From Palsa-1033 sp963735455 (GTDB taxonomy: Bacteria; Chloroflexota; Limnocylindria; Limnocylindrales; CSP1-4), in assembly GCA_963735455.1 (NCBI GenBank), contig CAVTKZ010000002.1, forward strand, positions 1,302,001 to 1,366,000: a stretch of 64,000 nucleotides of DNA. Reading direction: 5' to 3'. The notes beneath the pieces were generated by a model. That model ran no database searches, was not told the DNA's origin, and worked only from the letters and a program-made list of their open reading frames with translations. This document shows, piece after piece, positions 26,370-33,972 of this stretch. The position numbers and the translations under genes were made by a program. The first letter of the stretch is position 1. Each line of letters begins with the position of its first letter.

Positions 26370-26857
26370 CGCTGAGGAACGGATTGAGCGGCCGGGGGAG
26401 ACACGGAGCCGTCGTACAGGGTACGGCCACCAAGCGGCTCGCTCAGATGGATCGGCACGGGCGAACCCCAGTCGTCGTACATGCCCAGGCAGGGCGACTG
26501 CAGGTACAGCGCGCTCTCGTGGAGCGTGATAATCACCGCCTTGGGCGTGTAGGTGATGACCGGGGTCAGCCATGAACTATCGCCGAGGCTCCATGGAGCG
26601 CACCCCGGCCACAAGTTGAACTTGACGAAGATGGTTGTCGTGCCCTGCGCGGTCACGATGTCGTCTGGGAGCACGTTTGTGCGGCCGTACAACCCCCACT
26701 CGACCGTCCGTCCCAACGCAGGCGGCGTGACCAGCCAGACCGAGAGTCCGAGGAGCATTGCGACACCGAGGGCGATGAGCCCCACTGGCCCGAAGCGACG
26801 GAGCCGCGACGGGGCGGTGGCGGGGATGCTCGATGCGATGGCAGAACTGAGCGTCAT
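26366..26857 (-). CDS. single-pass membrane protein, unknown
   Basis: 163 residues. Cytoplasmic N-terminus, a transmembrane helix ('GLIALGVAMLLGLSVWLV', about 33-50), then an extracellular domain of about 110 residues with two Cys ('WPGCAPW' and 'QSPCLGM') and alternating beta-like strands. No family recognised. It is translationally coupled to the trypsin-fold protein, so the two may form a surface pair, such as a protease and its chaperone, inhibitor or substrate. ATG at 26857; readings further upstream lose the expected topology. Confidence 0.62.
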   Translation of the reverse strand: MTLSSAIASSIPATAPSRLRRFGPVGLIALGVAMLLGLSVWLVTPPALGRTVEWGLYGRTNVLPDDIVTAQGTTTIFVKFNLWPGCAPWSLGDSSWLTPVITYTPKAVIITLHESALYLQSPCLGMYDDWGSPVPIHLSEPLGGRTLYDGSVSPPAAQSVPQR

Positions 26858-27032
26858 TGGGCGAGGTTTGACCTGAACTGGGTTGTTAGACCCACTCAAT
26901 CCGGCCTCAGCTACGAGCGCTACCACCCGGAGGTACCTCCGACGGCCCGGGATCGAGGCGATGAGCGCGTCCAGGTGCGGGTTTCGACGACTGCCGCCCG
27001 ACCTGTCACGCCCCGGGCGCATCATTGATCCC

Positions 27033-27254
27033 ATGGGACGACGAGCGGACCCAGCCAAGCTCTACATCGCCCACCGTGCAAGCCTGCTTGGTCGGCTCCA
27101 GACCGAAGGCCGGATGAACAAGCATCGAGCCGAGGAGTTCGTCTCTGCATGGGAGGCCGAGGCGGAGCGCCGGCACCTCGATCGACGGCTCGGCGATTTC
27201 TGGGCGCCGGCCTGGGGCTGGATCGCCGAGCGTAGGCAGTCCGATAAGCCGTAG
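27033..27254 (+). CDS. small Trp-rich acidic/basic protein, 73 aa
   Basis: 73 residues, cytoplasmic. 'MGRRADPAKLYIAHRASLLGRL' forms a predicted amphipathic N-terminal helix, 'AEEFVSAWEAEAERRHLD' a second, and 'FWAPAWGWIAERR' closes the protein. I cannot name a family, but two decayed copies of its C-terminal part lie 3.3 kb upstream, showing it to be a duplicated element in this genome. Its role is unknown; the size and helix pattern would suit a small DNA- or protein-binding module. Confidence 0.62.
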   Translation: MGRRADPAKLYIAHRASLLGRLQTEGRMNKHRAEEFVSAWEAEAERRHLDRRLGDFWAPAWGWIAERRQSDKP

Positions 27255-27431
27255 GTAGGCGCCCGCGGCTACCGTGTCGAATTCGCTCCGGCTCCGCGTC
27301 CGGCCGTCGATCCCTCTACAGGCGGCCAGCCGAGCCGGAGCGACCGGGGGTAACGGTACATCTGGGCCATCCCAGCGCACCTCGTACCGGGCCTAACTCC
27401 CCAGGAATCGCGCAATCGGTCATGGGGCAGG

Positions 27432-27662
27432 ATGTTCAAGAGCTGGACAGTGATCGCGACGGCAATCGTTGCGGCGATTGTCAGTCGCTGCACAGCCGCG
27501 GCGCCGATCGCGGTTGTTCAACCTACTCCGCAGATCGTCTATGTGACAGCGGCGCCTGCCTTGGCGACGCCGATGTCGGTGGAGGTCACGCCCGCGCCGA
27601 AGCTCCCGGCCTCGTTGGTGCCGACCGCCGCACCCACCCTAAAGGGCCACCCTAGACGTTGA
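27432..27662 (+). CDS. short secreted peptide with 'TPQIVYVT' motif
   Basis: 76 residues: a hydrophobic N-terminal segment (about 5-18) that looks like a signal peptide, a possible lipobox-like 'VSRC' at about 20, then a Pro/Ala/Thr-rich tail with 'TPQIVYVTAAPA'. That motif is common in linkers of secreted proteins of high-GC Chloroflexota, as far as I recall. It may be a real small lipoprotein or the 5' remnant of a larger secreted protein gene. The stop is followed by the ssb relic. Confidence 0.45.
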   Translation: MFKSWTVIATAIVAAIVSRCTAAAPIAVVQPTPQIVYVTAAPALATPMSVEVTPAPKLPASLVPTAAPTLKGHPRR

Positions 27663-27725
27663 ACTGGGTGACGGCCTTGCCGCTGGCCAAGGCTGCGCAG
27701 CTCGGGATCCCGGGTCAGCCGCCGA
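27655..27725 (-). pseudogene. fragment of a single-stranded DNA-binding protein gene
   Basis: About 55 bases match the 5' part of the intact ssb at 52678 almost exactly, with one extra T. The encoded 'RLTRDPELRSL' equals residues 9-19 of Ssb, and the shifted frame continues as 'ASGKAVTQFNV' before diverging. No start codon or remainder of the gene is present. Confidence 0.75.
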
Positions 27726-27778
27726 CGCGACGGCGGTGCCCATCTACCCCCTGCGGCGTGTAGCGATCCATGTAGCAT

Positions 27779-27814
27779 GAGAGCCGGTTATCCGCGGACG
27801 GACGACCGGCTCTC
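27779..27814 (-). terminator. 10-bp perfect stem-loop downstream of groEL
   Basis: GAGAGCCGGT (27779-27788) pairs exactly with ACCGGCTCTC (27805-27814), with a 16-nt loop. It lies about 60 bp past the groEL stop and could end the groESL transcript. It has no clear T-tract. Confidence 0.45.
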
Positions 27815-27843
27815 GTGCTGTTCTGAGCGTGATGCCCGCCTGA

Positions 27844-27873
27844 GCGGACGCTAGCGAACGCTAACGGACGCTT
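27844..27873. repeat. three tandem 10-bp repeats
   Basis: gcggacgcta, gcgaacgcta and acggacgctt follow each other directly just past the groEL stop codon. Two or three changes separate the units. Confidence 0.6.
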
Positions 27874-29507
27874 TAGAAGTCCATGTCTCCGCCGCCGCCA
27901 CCGGGATGGCCGTGGCCACCGCCGTTGCCGTCCTTCTTCTCGGGCAGGTCGGTGACCAGCGTCTCCGTGGTCAGGACCATGGCCGCGATCGAGGCCGCGT
28001 TCTGGAGGGCGGACCGGGTGACCTTGGCTGCGTCGACGATGCCTCGGGCGAACATGTCGCCGTACTCACCCTTCAGCGCATCAAAGCCGTGGCCCTTCTT
28101 GGCGTTGCGGACCGCCTCGACGACGACCTCGCCCCGGGCGCCCGCGTTGATGGCGATCTGACGAGCGGGGGCCTCGAGCGCCTTGCGCACGATGTCCACG
28201 CCGATCTTCTCGTCACCTTCGAGCTTGACCTTGTCGAGGGCCGGGATCGCCTGCAGGAGGGTTGTCCCACCGCCGGCGACGAGGCCTTCCTCAACGGCCG
28301 CGCGGGTCGTCGAGAGGGCATCCTCGATGCGGTGCTTCTTCTCCTTGAGCTCGACCTCGGTGGCCGCGCCGACCTTGATCACGGCCACTCCGCCGGACAG
28401 CTTGGCAAGGCGCTCCTGGAGCTTCTCCTTGTCGTAGTCCGAGGTGGTGTCCTCGATCTGGGCCTTGATCTGGCTCATCCGGGCCTTGATCTGGTCCGGG
28501 GTTCCAGCACCATCCACGATCGTCGTGTCGTCCTTGGTGGCCACGATCCGGCGGGCGGAGCCGAGGTCCTCGAGGGTGACAGAGTCGAGCTTGCGCCCGA
28601 TCTCTTCGCTGATCACGGTGCCGCCGGTCAGGATGGCGATGTCGCGGAGCATCTCCTTGCGGCGATCCCCGAAGCCCGGGGCCTTGACGGCCAGGACCGA
28701 GACGGTCCCCCGGAGCTTGTTGACGACCAGGGTGGCGAGCGCCTCACCGTCGATGTCCTCGGCGATGATCAGGATCGGCCGCCCGATCTGGACCGCCTTC
28801 TCGAGGGCCGGCAGCATGTCCGGGACGCTCGAGATCTTGCGATCGGTGATCAGGATCCGGGCGTCGTCCAGGACGGTCTCCATCCGATCAGGATTGGTCA
28901 CGAAGTACGCCGACAGGTAGCCCCGGTCGAACTGCATGCCCTCGGTGTATTCCTTCTCGAGGCCGAGCGACTGCCCTTCCTCGACGGTGATGACACCGTC
29001 CTTGCCGACCTTGTCCATCACTTCGGCGATGATCTCGCCGACTTCCGGATCGGCGGCGCTGATCCCGGCCACGGCCGCGATCTGCTCGCGGTTGGCAACC
29101 GGTCGGGACTGCTTCTTGATCTCCTCGACGATCGCCGCGACCGCCGCCTCGATGCCGCGCTTGACAACCATCGGGTTGGCCCCGGCGCTCACGACGCGCA
29201 GGCCCTCGGAGACCATCGCCTGGCCGAGGACGACCGCGGTGGTCGTGCCGTCGCCGGCAACGTCGTCGGTCTTGGTGGCGACCTCCTTGAGGAGCTGGGC
29301 GCCCATGTTCTCGAACGGGTCCTCGAGCTCGATGTCCCGGGCGATCGTCACGCCGTCGTTGGTGATCGTCGGGGAGCCGAACTTCTTGTCGAGCACGACG
29401 TTCCGGCCCTTGGGGCCGATGGTGACCTTGACCGCATCGGCGAGGTGGTCGATGCCCCGCTTCAGCGAGCGACGAGCTGTCTCGTCGAAAATGATCTGCT
29501 TAGCCAA
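27873..29507 (-). CDS. groL: chaperonin GroEL (60 kDa)
   Basis: Forms the double-ring folding chamber with GroES. 544 residues, full length. Family motifs: 'GPKGRNVVLDKKFGSP', 'ITNDGVTIA', the ATP-site 'GDGTTTAVVL' and 'AAVEEGLVAGGGT'. It ends in the flexible Gly/Met-type tail '...GGGGGDMDF', shorter in GGM repeats than that of E. coli. The start codon is TTG, fixed by 'LAKQIIFDE' and a ggagga Shine-Dalgarno. It follows groES after 49 bp, and the two form one heat-shock operon. Confidence 0.98.
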   Translation of the reverse strand: MAKQIIFDETARRSLKRGIDHLADAVKVTIGPKGRNVVLDKKFGSPTITNDGVTIARDIELEDPFENMGAQLLKEVATKTDDVAGDGTTTAVVLGQAMVSEGLRVVSAGANPMVVKRGIEAAVAAIVEEIKKQSRPVANREQIAAVAGISAADPEVGEIIAEVMDKVGKDGVITVEEGQSLGLEKEYTEGMQFDRGYLSAYFVTNPDRMETVLDDARILITDRKISSVPDMLPALEKAVQIGRPILIIAEDIDGEALATLVVNKLRGTVSVLAVKAPGFGDRRKEMLRDIAILTGGTVISEEIGRKLDSVTLEDLGSARRIVATKDDTTIVDGAGTPDQIKARMSQIKAQIEDTTSDYDKEKLQERLAKLSGGVAVIKVGAATEVELKEKKHRIEDALSTTRAAVEEGLVAGGGTTLLQAIPALDKVKLEGDEKIGVDIVRKALEAPARQIAINAGARGEVVVEAVRNAKKGHGFDALKGEYGDMFARGIVDAAKVTRSALQNAASIAAMVLTTETLVTDLPEKKDGNGGGHGHPGGGGGDMDF

Positions 29508-29556
29508 CTTGATTCTTCCTCCGGGTTTCGTTGGGGATCCGTGCGTGACGGATCGG

Positions 29557-29880
29557 TCAGCCCTCGACGATCGCGAGGATGTCCTTCTGGCTGACGATCA
29601 GCAGGTCGTCGCCTTCGATCTTGAACTCGGTGCCGGCGTACTTGGCGTACAGGACCTTGTCGCCGACCTTGACGTCCATCGGCTCACGCTTGCCGTTCTC
29701 GTCGATCTTGCCCGGGCCGGCGGACAGGATGATGCCCTCCTGGGGCTTCTCCTTCGCGGTGTCCGGCAGGACGATGCCGCTCTTGGTCATGTCCTCACGG
29801 GCGATTGGCTTGATCACGACGCGATCGCCGAGCGGGCGAAGCTTCTTCTCCGCTGCCTTGTTCTCAGTGGCCTTGGCCAA
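29557..29880 (-). CDS. groS: co-chaperonin GroES (10 kDa)
   Basis: Heptameric lid of GroEL, 107 residues. 'LRPLGDRVVIKPIARE' is the N-terminal motif and 'TKSGIVLPDTAKEKPQEG' the mobile loop that binds GroEL. It is about ten residues longer than usual because of a charged N-terminal stretch ('KATENKAAEKK'). The start is TTG at 29880, about 9 nt after an aggaggg Shine-Dalgarno. First gene of the operon downstream of the CIRCE operator. Confidence 0.97.
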   Translation of the reverse strand: MAKATENKAAEKKLRPLGDRVVIKPIAREDMTKSGIVLPDTAKEKPQEGIILSAGPGKIDENGKREPMDVKVGDKVLYAKYAGTEFKIEGDDLLIVSQKDILAIVEG

Positions 29881-30057
29881 GGTGCTAGCCCTCCTGTGTC
29901 GGCGGCGTCCGCCGGCGTGGCTGATTAGAGGGCACGTCGGCGGTGGCCGGCGGGCCCGGATGTCCCAGGTTGAGTGCCTGCGGGGCCTCGATGCGGGTGA
30001 CTTCCTCGGACCTCGCCCCCTCAGGGCGTCCGGCTCAACCGTTCGATTCCACTCGCT

Positions 30058-30084
30058 TTAGCACTCTCGATGTGAGAGTGCCAA
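30058..30084 (-). promoter_or_regulatory. CIRCE operator (HrcA-binding site) of groESL
   Basis: TTAGCACTC-N9-GAGTGCCAA read on the plus strand; the consensus is TTAGCACTC-N9-GAGTGCTAA, so only one base differs. It lies just downstream of the -10 box, where the HrcA repressor would block transcription until heat shock. No hrcA gene is in the window. Confidence 0.95.
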
Positions 30085-30087
30085 TAC

Positions 30088-30115
30088 AGTATCGCGGCAG
30101 CCTGCCGCGTGTCAA
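30088..30115 (-). promoter_or_regulatory. groESL sigma70-type promoter
   Basis: On the minus strand TTGACA (30110-30115) and GATACT (30088-30093) are 16 bp apart, immediately before the CIRCE element. The leader to the groES start is about 200 nt. Confidence 0.75.
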
Positions 30116-30125
30116 CTGGGGCTCC

Positions 30126-30584
30126 TCAGACCAGCAGGTAGCTGATCGTCGTTTCGAGGTCGGCGGGGTCGTCGGTCGAGTCGCCGTAGAGCTCCCAGGA
30201 CGCAGAACCGATCCCACGACCATGGGCGACGGACCATGCCTGGATCGCCGCGTGGGCCGCGCCCATCTCAACGTACGGACCCCGATGGACGACCCGGGCG
30301 ACCTCGCCGCCGGGCGTCTCGACGCAACGCACATTGCCGGCCGGCTCGAACGGCTCGAACACCTGGACGCCGAATTCGGCGGCCAGCGGGTCGCCTCGCC
30401 GTTCCGGGTGGTGGTACAGGAAGAGGTTGTGGCCCCGGCGCATGCCGGGACTCGCGCGCAGGAAGGCCCAGACCTGGTCGAGTGCCGGCCTCCAGGCCTG
30501 GCCAACTCCGCCCACTGGCACGATCACCCGAACGGCCGCGATCAGCTCGGGCCGGGCAGCCTCGATCACGACGTCGTACGTCAT
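30126..30584 (-). CDS. GyrI-like / AraC effector-binding domain protein
   Basis: 152 residues consisting of one stand-alone small-molecule-binding domain (GyrI-like, SOUL-type fold). 'EVARVVHRGPYVEMGAAHAAIQAW' is the characteristic strand-helix, and 'SASWELYGDSTDDPADLETTISYLLV' the C-terminal family motif (usually 'E.Y..dp...p.e..tei.ipl'). No DNA-binding domain. Members bind hydrophobic drugs or hydrolyse cyclopropanoid toxins. It overlaps the nitrilase stop by 4 bp and is coupled to it. Confidence 0.82.
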   Translation of the reverse strand: MTYDVVIEAARPELIAAVRVIVPVGGVGQAWRPALDQVWAFLRASPGMRRGHNLFLYHHPERRGDPLAAEFGVQVFEPFEPAGNVRCVETPGGEVARVVHRGPYVEMGAAHAAIQAWSVAHGRGIGSASWELYGDSTDDPADLETTISYLLV

Positions 30585-31381
30585 CCACGGACCTCGCTCC
30601 GCGCTGGGTCCCAGCGCAACGCCAGCTCGCGCGTCGCTTCGGCAAGGTCCACGTCGGCCACCGCCACGCCGACAGCACCGTACGGGAGGCTCGCCAGAAG
30701 CCGCCCGTCCGGGGCAATGATCCCGGTGACCGAGCCCTGGTCCGGGCCGGCGAAGTTCGAGGCAGCGACGAAGACGGTGTTCTCGAGTGCTCGGAGCATC
30801 ACTGCCTTCTCGTTGTACGGGTTCGCGGGCTGGCCCCAGGCCGTGGGCAGCGAGCCGTCGTTGGTCGTCACGAAGTGGGGCACGAAGACCACCTGGGCGC
30901 CGGCCAGGGCGAGCGACCGGGCGATCTCCGGGTAGCGGAACGCCTCGTGGCAGATCGCGATCCCGAAGGTCAATCCACCGGCCGAGAAAACCCGCCGGCC
31001 GGCGCCCGGGACGTAGTCGACCTCCTCGGTCGGGTCGACCTGGGTCTTGACCTGCTCGCCAATCGGCGTGCCATCGACACCGATCACGACCGACACGATC
31101 TGGCGACCGGCGTCCGTCAGGCGTTCGGTCCCGACGATCGCCACGACTCCGGCGCGCGAGGCCGAGGAACCGATCTGCACGAGTGCGGCGTCGAGCTCGT
31201 CCTGCGAGACCTCGGGCACCGCCCGGGCCTGGACCCGATGGCCGGGGACGCCGGTCTCGGGCAGGCACACGATCGCCGCCCCGAGCCGGCCGGCCTCCTC
31301 GATCGCGGCGAGCGCGGCCGGCACGGCCTCGGCCAGCGTCGCGGTCAGGGGCGTCGAGGCGACCGCGATCCGGATCGTCAT
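30581..31381 (-). CDS. carbon-nitrogen hydrolase (nitrilase superfamily)
   Basis: 266 residues, one CN-hydrolase domain. The Glu-Lys-Cys triad is visible: Glu in 'CLPETGVPG', Lys in 'EQVKTQVDP' and the nucleophilic Cys in 'IAICHEAFRYPE'. The enzyme should cleave an amide or carbamate; the substrate is unknown. Overlaps of 4 bp with the downstream GyrI-like gene and a 1-bp gap from tatD suggest a metG-tatD-nitrilase-gyrI operon. ATG at 31381 is chosen because the earlier in-frame start lies inside tatD. Confidence 0.9.
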   Translation of the reverse strand: MTIRIAVASTPLTATLAEAVPAALAAIEEAGRLGAAIVCLPETGVPGHRVQARAVPEVSQDELDAALVQIGSSASRAGVVAIVGTERLTDAGRQIVSVVIGVDGTPIGEQVKTQVDPTEEVDYVPGAGRRVFSAGGLTFGIAICHEAFRYPEIARSLALAGAQVVFVPHFVTTNDGSLPTAWGQPANPYNEKAVMLRALENTVFVAASNFAGPDQGSVTGIIAPDGRLLASLPYGAVGVAVADVDLAEATRELALRWDPARSEVRG

Positions 31382-31382
31382 C

Positions 31383-32201
31383 TCAGGCCCGTCCGAGGAC
31401 GAAGTCGTAGGCGGCCACGAGGCCGTCACCGAGCAGCTCCAGGGACTCGCCGCGCTGCTCGGCCAGCCAGGCCGCCGTCACCCGGACCCACTCCGGTTCA
31501 TTGCGCTTGCGCGGCGCGCCCGGCGGGGACAGGAACGGGGCATCGGTCTCGACCAGCAGGCGATCCCGGGGAACCAGCCGGGCGACGGCCGCGCTGCTCT
31601 CCTCCCCCGCTCGGAAGACGAGGCCCGAGAAGCTGACCGCAAGACCCATGTCAATGACCCTCTGGCCGTAGTCGAGCGGCCCGGAATACGAGTGGATGAT
31701 CGCCGCGGGCCGAGCCCCGAACGCCGTCCGCCCGGGCAGACCATCGAAGCCCAGCGCCCGCAGCTCGACCACGAGGGCATCCTGGGCGTCGCGCTCGCCC
31801 GGCTTCGAGCGGCAATGGAGGATGACCGGCTTGCCTGTCGCGAGCGCCAGGGCCAGGTTCCGGCGGAGGTTGGCGAGCTGGTCGGGAACGGGCGAGAAGC
31901 CACGGTCGGTGTCGAGGCCCGTCTCGCCGACCGCCCGCACGCGCGGATCCGAGGCCAGGGCCACGATCGAGGCCCAGCCCAGGTCATCGACCGTCGCCGC
32001 ATCGTGGGGATGGACGCCGACCGCCGCGTCGAGCCAGGGGTAGCGGCCCACGAGCTCGAGGGCGGCCTCGCTGGAATCGGGATCCCAGCCCGGCACCAGA
32101 ATCCGCTCGACGCCGGCCAGCCGAGCGCCGCCAAGGACCAGCTCGACGTCGCCGGCGAAGCGGTCGGCCTGGAGATGGCCGTGGGAATCGATCAGGCGCA
32201 T
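31383..32201 (-). CDS. TatD-family metal-dependent deoxyribonuclease
   Basis: 272-residue TIM-barrel hydrolase. Metal ligands are visible in the family order: HxH in 'IDSHGHLQ', Glu in 'VGETGLDTDR', His in 'ILHCRS', His in 'IIHSYSG', and Asp in 'LLVETDAPFL'. Often encoded next to metG, as here. Members are 3'-5' exonucleases linked to DNA repair and quality control. ATG at 32201 gives the standard N-terminus 'MRLIDSHGH'. Confidence 0.92.
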   Translation of the reverse strand: MRLIDSHGHLQADRFAGDVELVLGGARLAGVERILVPGWDPDSSEAALELVGRYPWLDAAVGVHPHDAATVDDLGWASIVALASDPRVRAVGETGLDTDRGFSPVPDQLANLRRNLALALATGKPVILHCRSKPGERDAQDALVVELRALGFDGLPGRTAFGARPAAIIHSYSGPLDYGQRVIDMGLAVSFSGLVFRAGEESSAAVARLVPRDRLLVETDAPFLSPPGAPRKRNEPEWVRVTAAWLAEQRGESLELLGDGLVAAYDFVLGRA

Positions 32202-32211
32202 GAGCCGGAGC

Positions 32212-33864
32212 CTAGGCGGGCGAGGGGTCCGGCTCGACATCGAGGCGCGGGAAGAGCGGCTCGGGCTGCTCCATCTGTCCGGCCTCGCCGCTATGCGCAC
32301 CCCAGGCCAGCTCGCCGATCAGCGGCGGCCCGCCATTGCCGTCGTTGGCGTACGGCCACGGGTAGCCGAGCTGGGCCAGGATCCGCGGCGCGGTCGCCGG
32401 CAGGAACGGCGCACCGGCGAGGGCGATCAGGCGGCAGGCCTCGACCAGGTCGCCGAGCACGGCCGACAGGCGCAAGCCGGCCGACTCGCCGTCCGGGCCT
32501 CCGAGCTTGGCCGCCTTGGCCAGCTCCCACGGCTTCTCGGCGTCGACGAGCCGATTCGCGGCGCCGACGAACTCCCACAGGGTGCCCAGCGCCACGTGCA
32601 GGAGGCAGCCCTCGAGCTGCGACCGATAGGCCGGCAGGGTGGACTCCCAGGCGGTCCGCAGGCCGCCACCATCCGACGCGCCCGGGCGGGCTCCCGACAG
32701 GTAGCGGTTGGCCATCGAGACGGTCCGATTGACGAGATTGCCGAAGTCGTTGGCCAGGTCGGCGTTGTAGCGCCGGACGAAGGACTCCCAGGAGACCTCG
32801 GCGTCCCGGTCGAAGGCGACCTCGGCCAGGGTCACGTAGCGGGCGCCGTCCGAGCCGAGCGCAGCGACGACGTCGTTCGGGTCGAAGAAGTTGCCCCGGC
32901 TCTTGCTCATCCGCTCGCCGCCCTTGACCAGCAGCCAGCCGTGGACCCAGACGTGGCGGGGTGCCTCGAGGCCGGCGCTCCAGAGCATCGCCGGCCAGGC
33001 GATCGTGTGGAAGCGGGCGATGTCCTTGCCGATCACGTGCAGGTCGGCCGGCCACCAGTGGGCAAAGGCGGCCGGATCGTCGGGGAAGCCGGCCCCGGTG
33101 ATGTAGTTGATCAGGGCGTCGTACCAGACGTAGATCGTGCCCGCCTCGGGATCCCAGCGGCCGTCCTCCAGCAGTGACGACTCGCCGTTCTCGGCAATCG
33201 GGAACGGGATCCCCCAGCCGCCGCCGGCCCGGCTGATCGAGAAGTCCTCGAGGCCCGAGCGGATGAAGCCGAGCATCTCGTTGCGCCGGTAGTCGGGCTG
33301 GACGAAGTCCGGATGCTCGGCAAAGTAGCGCTCGATGCGCTCCTGGTAGGCCGACAGCCGGAAGAACCAGTTGCGCTCGGTCAGCCACTGGAGCGGGACG
33401 TCGGGGTGGTTCGGGCAGATCGTCCCGCGCTCGGTCTCGACCACCTCGGATGCGCTCCGGAAGCCCTCGTTCGGGCAATACCAGCCTTCGTAGGTCCCGA
33501 GGTAGATGTCGCCGTTGGCGTGGGCCCGGCGGACCATCTCCTGGGCTGAACGATAGTGATCGGGGTCGGTCGTCCGGATGAACCGGTCGGGCGCGATCGC
33601 CAGCAGGCTCTCCGACGATCGGAACAGCTCGACTTTCTCGTCGACGAAGGCCCGCGGGGTCAGCCCCTCCTCGGCCGCCCGCTGGGCGATGTTGACCGAG
33701 TGCTCGTCCGTGCCGGTCAGGAAGCGGGTGTCGTCGCCCAGCATTCGATGCCAGCGGGCGATCACGTCGGCGCCGATCACCTCGTACAGGGTGTGCAACC
33801 CCGGCTGATTGTTGGCGTAGGCGATCGCCGTCGTGATGTAGAAGCGATCTCGGTTGTCGACCAT
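32212..33864 (-). CDS. metG: methionyl-tRNA synthetase with unusual HIGH region
   Basis: Class I synthetase that charges initiator and elongator tRNA(Met). 550 residues. 'TGTDEHSVNIAQRAAEEG' , the tRNA-binding and Zn-knuckle region ('YCPNEGF' and 'TICPNH'), 'KDIARFHTIAWPAML' and the KMSKS loop 'ERMSKSRGNFF' are normal. At the HIGH site the sequence is 'YANNQPGLHTLYE', where PHxGH is expected after YANxx, so the first His and the Gly of HIGH are replaced. There is no C-terminal tRNA-binding EMAP domain. The ATG at 33864 lies 6 nt after TACTCT. Confidence 0.93.
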   Translation of the reverse strand: MVDNRDRFYITTAIAYANNQPGLHTLYEVIGADVIARWHRMLGDDTRFLTGTDEHSVNIAQRAAEEGLTPRAFVDEKVELFRSSESLLAIAPDRFIRTTDPDHYRSAQEMVRRAHANGDIYLGTYEGWYCPNEGFRSASEVVETERGTICPNHPDVPLQWLTERNWFFRLSAYQERIERYFAEHPDFVQPDYRRNEMLGFIRSGLEDFSISRAGGGWGIPFPIAENGESSLLEDGRWDPEAGTIYVWYDALINYITGAGFPDDPAAFAHWWPADLHVIGKDIARFHTIAWPAMLWSAGLEAPRHVWVHGWLLVKGGERMSKSRGNFFDPNDVVAALGSDGARYVTLAEVAFDRDAEVSWESFVRRYNADLANDFGNLVNRTVSMANRYLSGARPGASDGGGLRTAWESTLPAYRSQLEGCLLHVALGTLWEFVGAANRLVDAEKPWELAKAAKLGGPDGESAGLRLSAVLGDLVEACRLIALAGAPFLPATAPRILAQLGYPWPYANDGNGGPPLIGELAWGAHSGEAGQMEQPEPLFPRLDVEPDPSPA

Positions 33865-33870
33865 CGCCCG

Positions 33871-33876
33871 AGAGTA
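33871..33876 (-). promoter_or_regulatory. -10 box of metG, leaderless spacing
   Basis: TACTCT on the minus strand, 6 nt before the metG ATG at 33864. Confidence 0.45.
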
Positions 33877-33972
33877 CCGCATGGCAGGCTGGTCGAAGTC
33901 GGGAGGCAGTGCGCTGGACGAGTGGCGTCGTGGCTCTCTGCTATCGTCTCCTTCCGCTTCGCTGGGGGCTCG

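Noticed and set aside
30036..30060. 'gttcgattcc' resembling a tRNA T-loop
   Set aside because: No acceptor stem, D-arm or anticodon arm can be drawn around it; it is part of the groES leader next to CIRCE.
32209..32214. TAGGCT 7 nt before tatD as another leaderless -10 box
   Set aside because: It includes the metG stop codon, so its presence may be a coincidence; tatD is probably read from the metG promoter.
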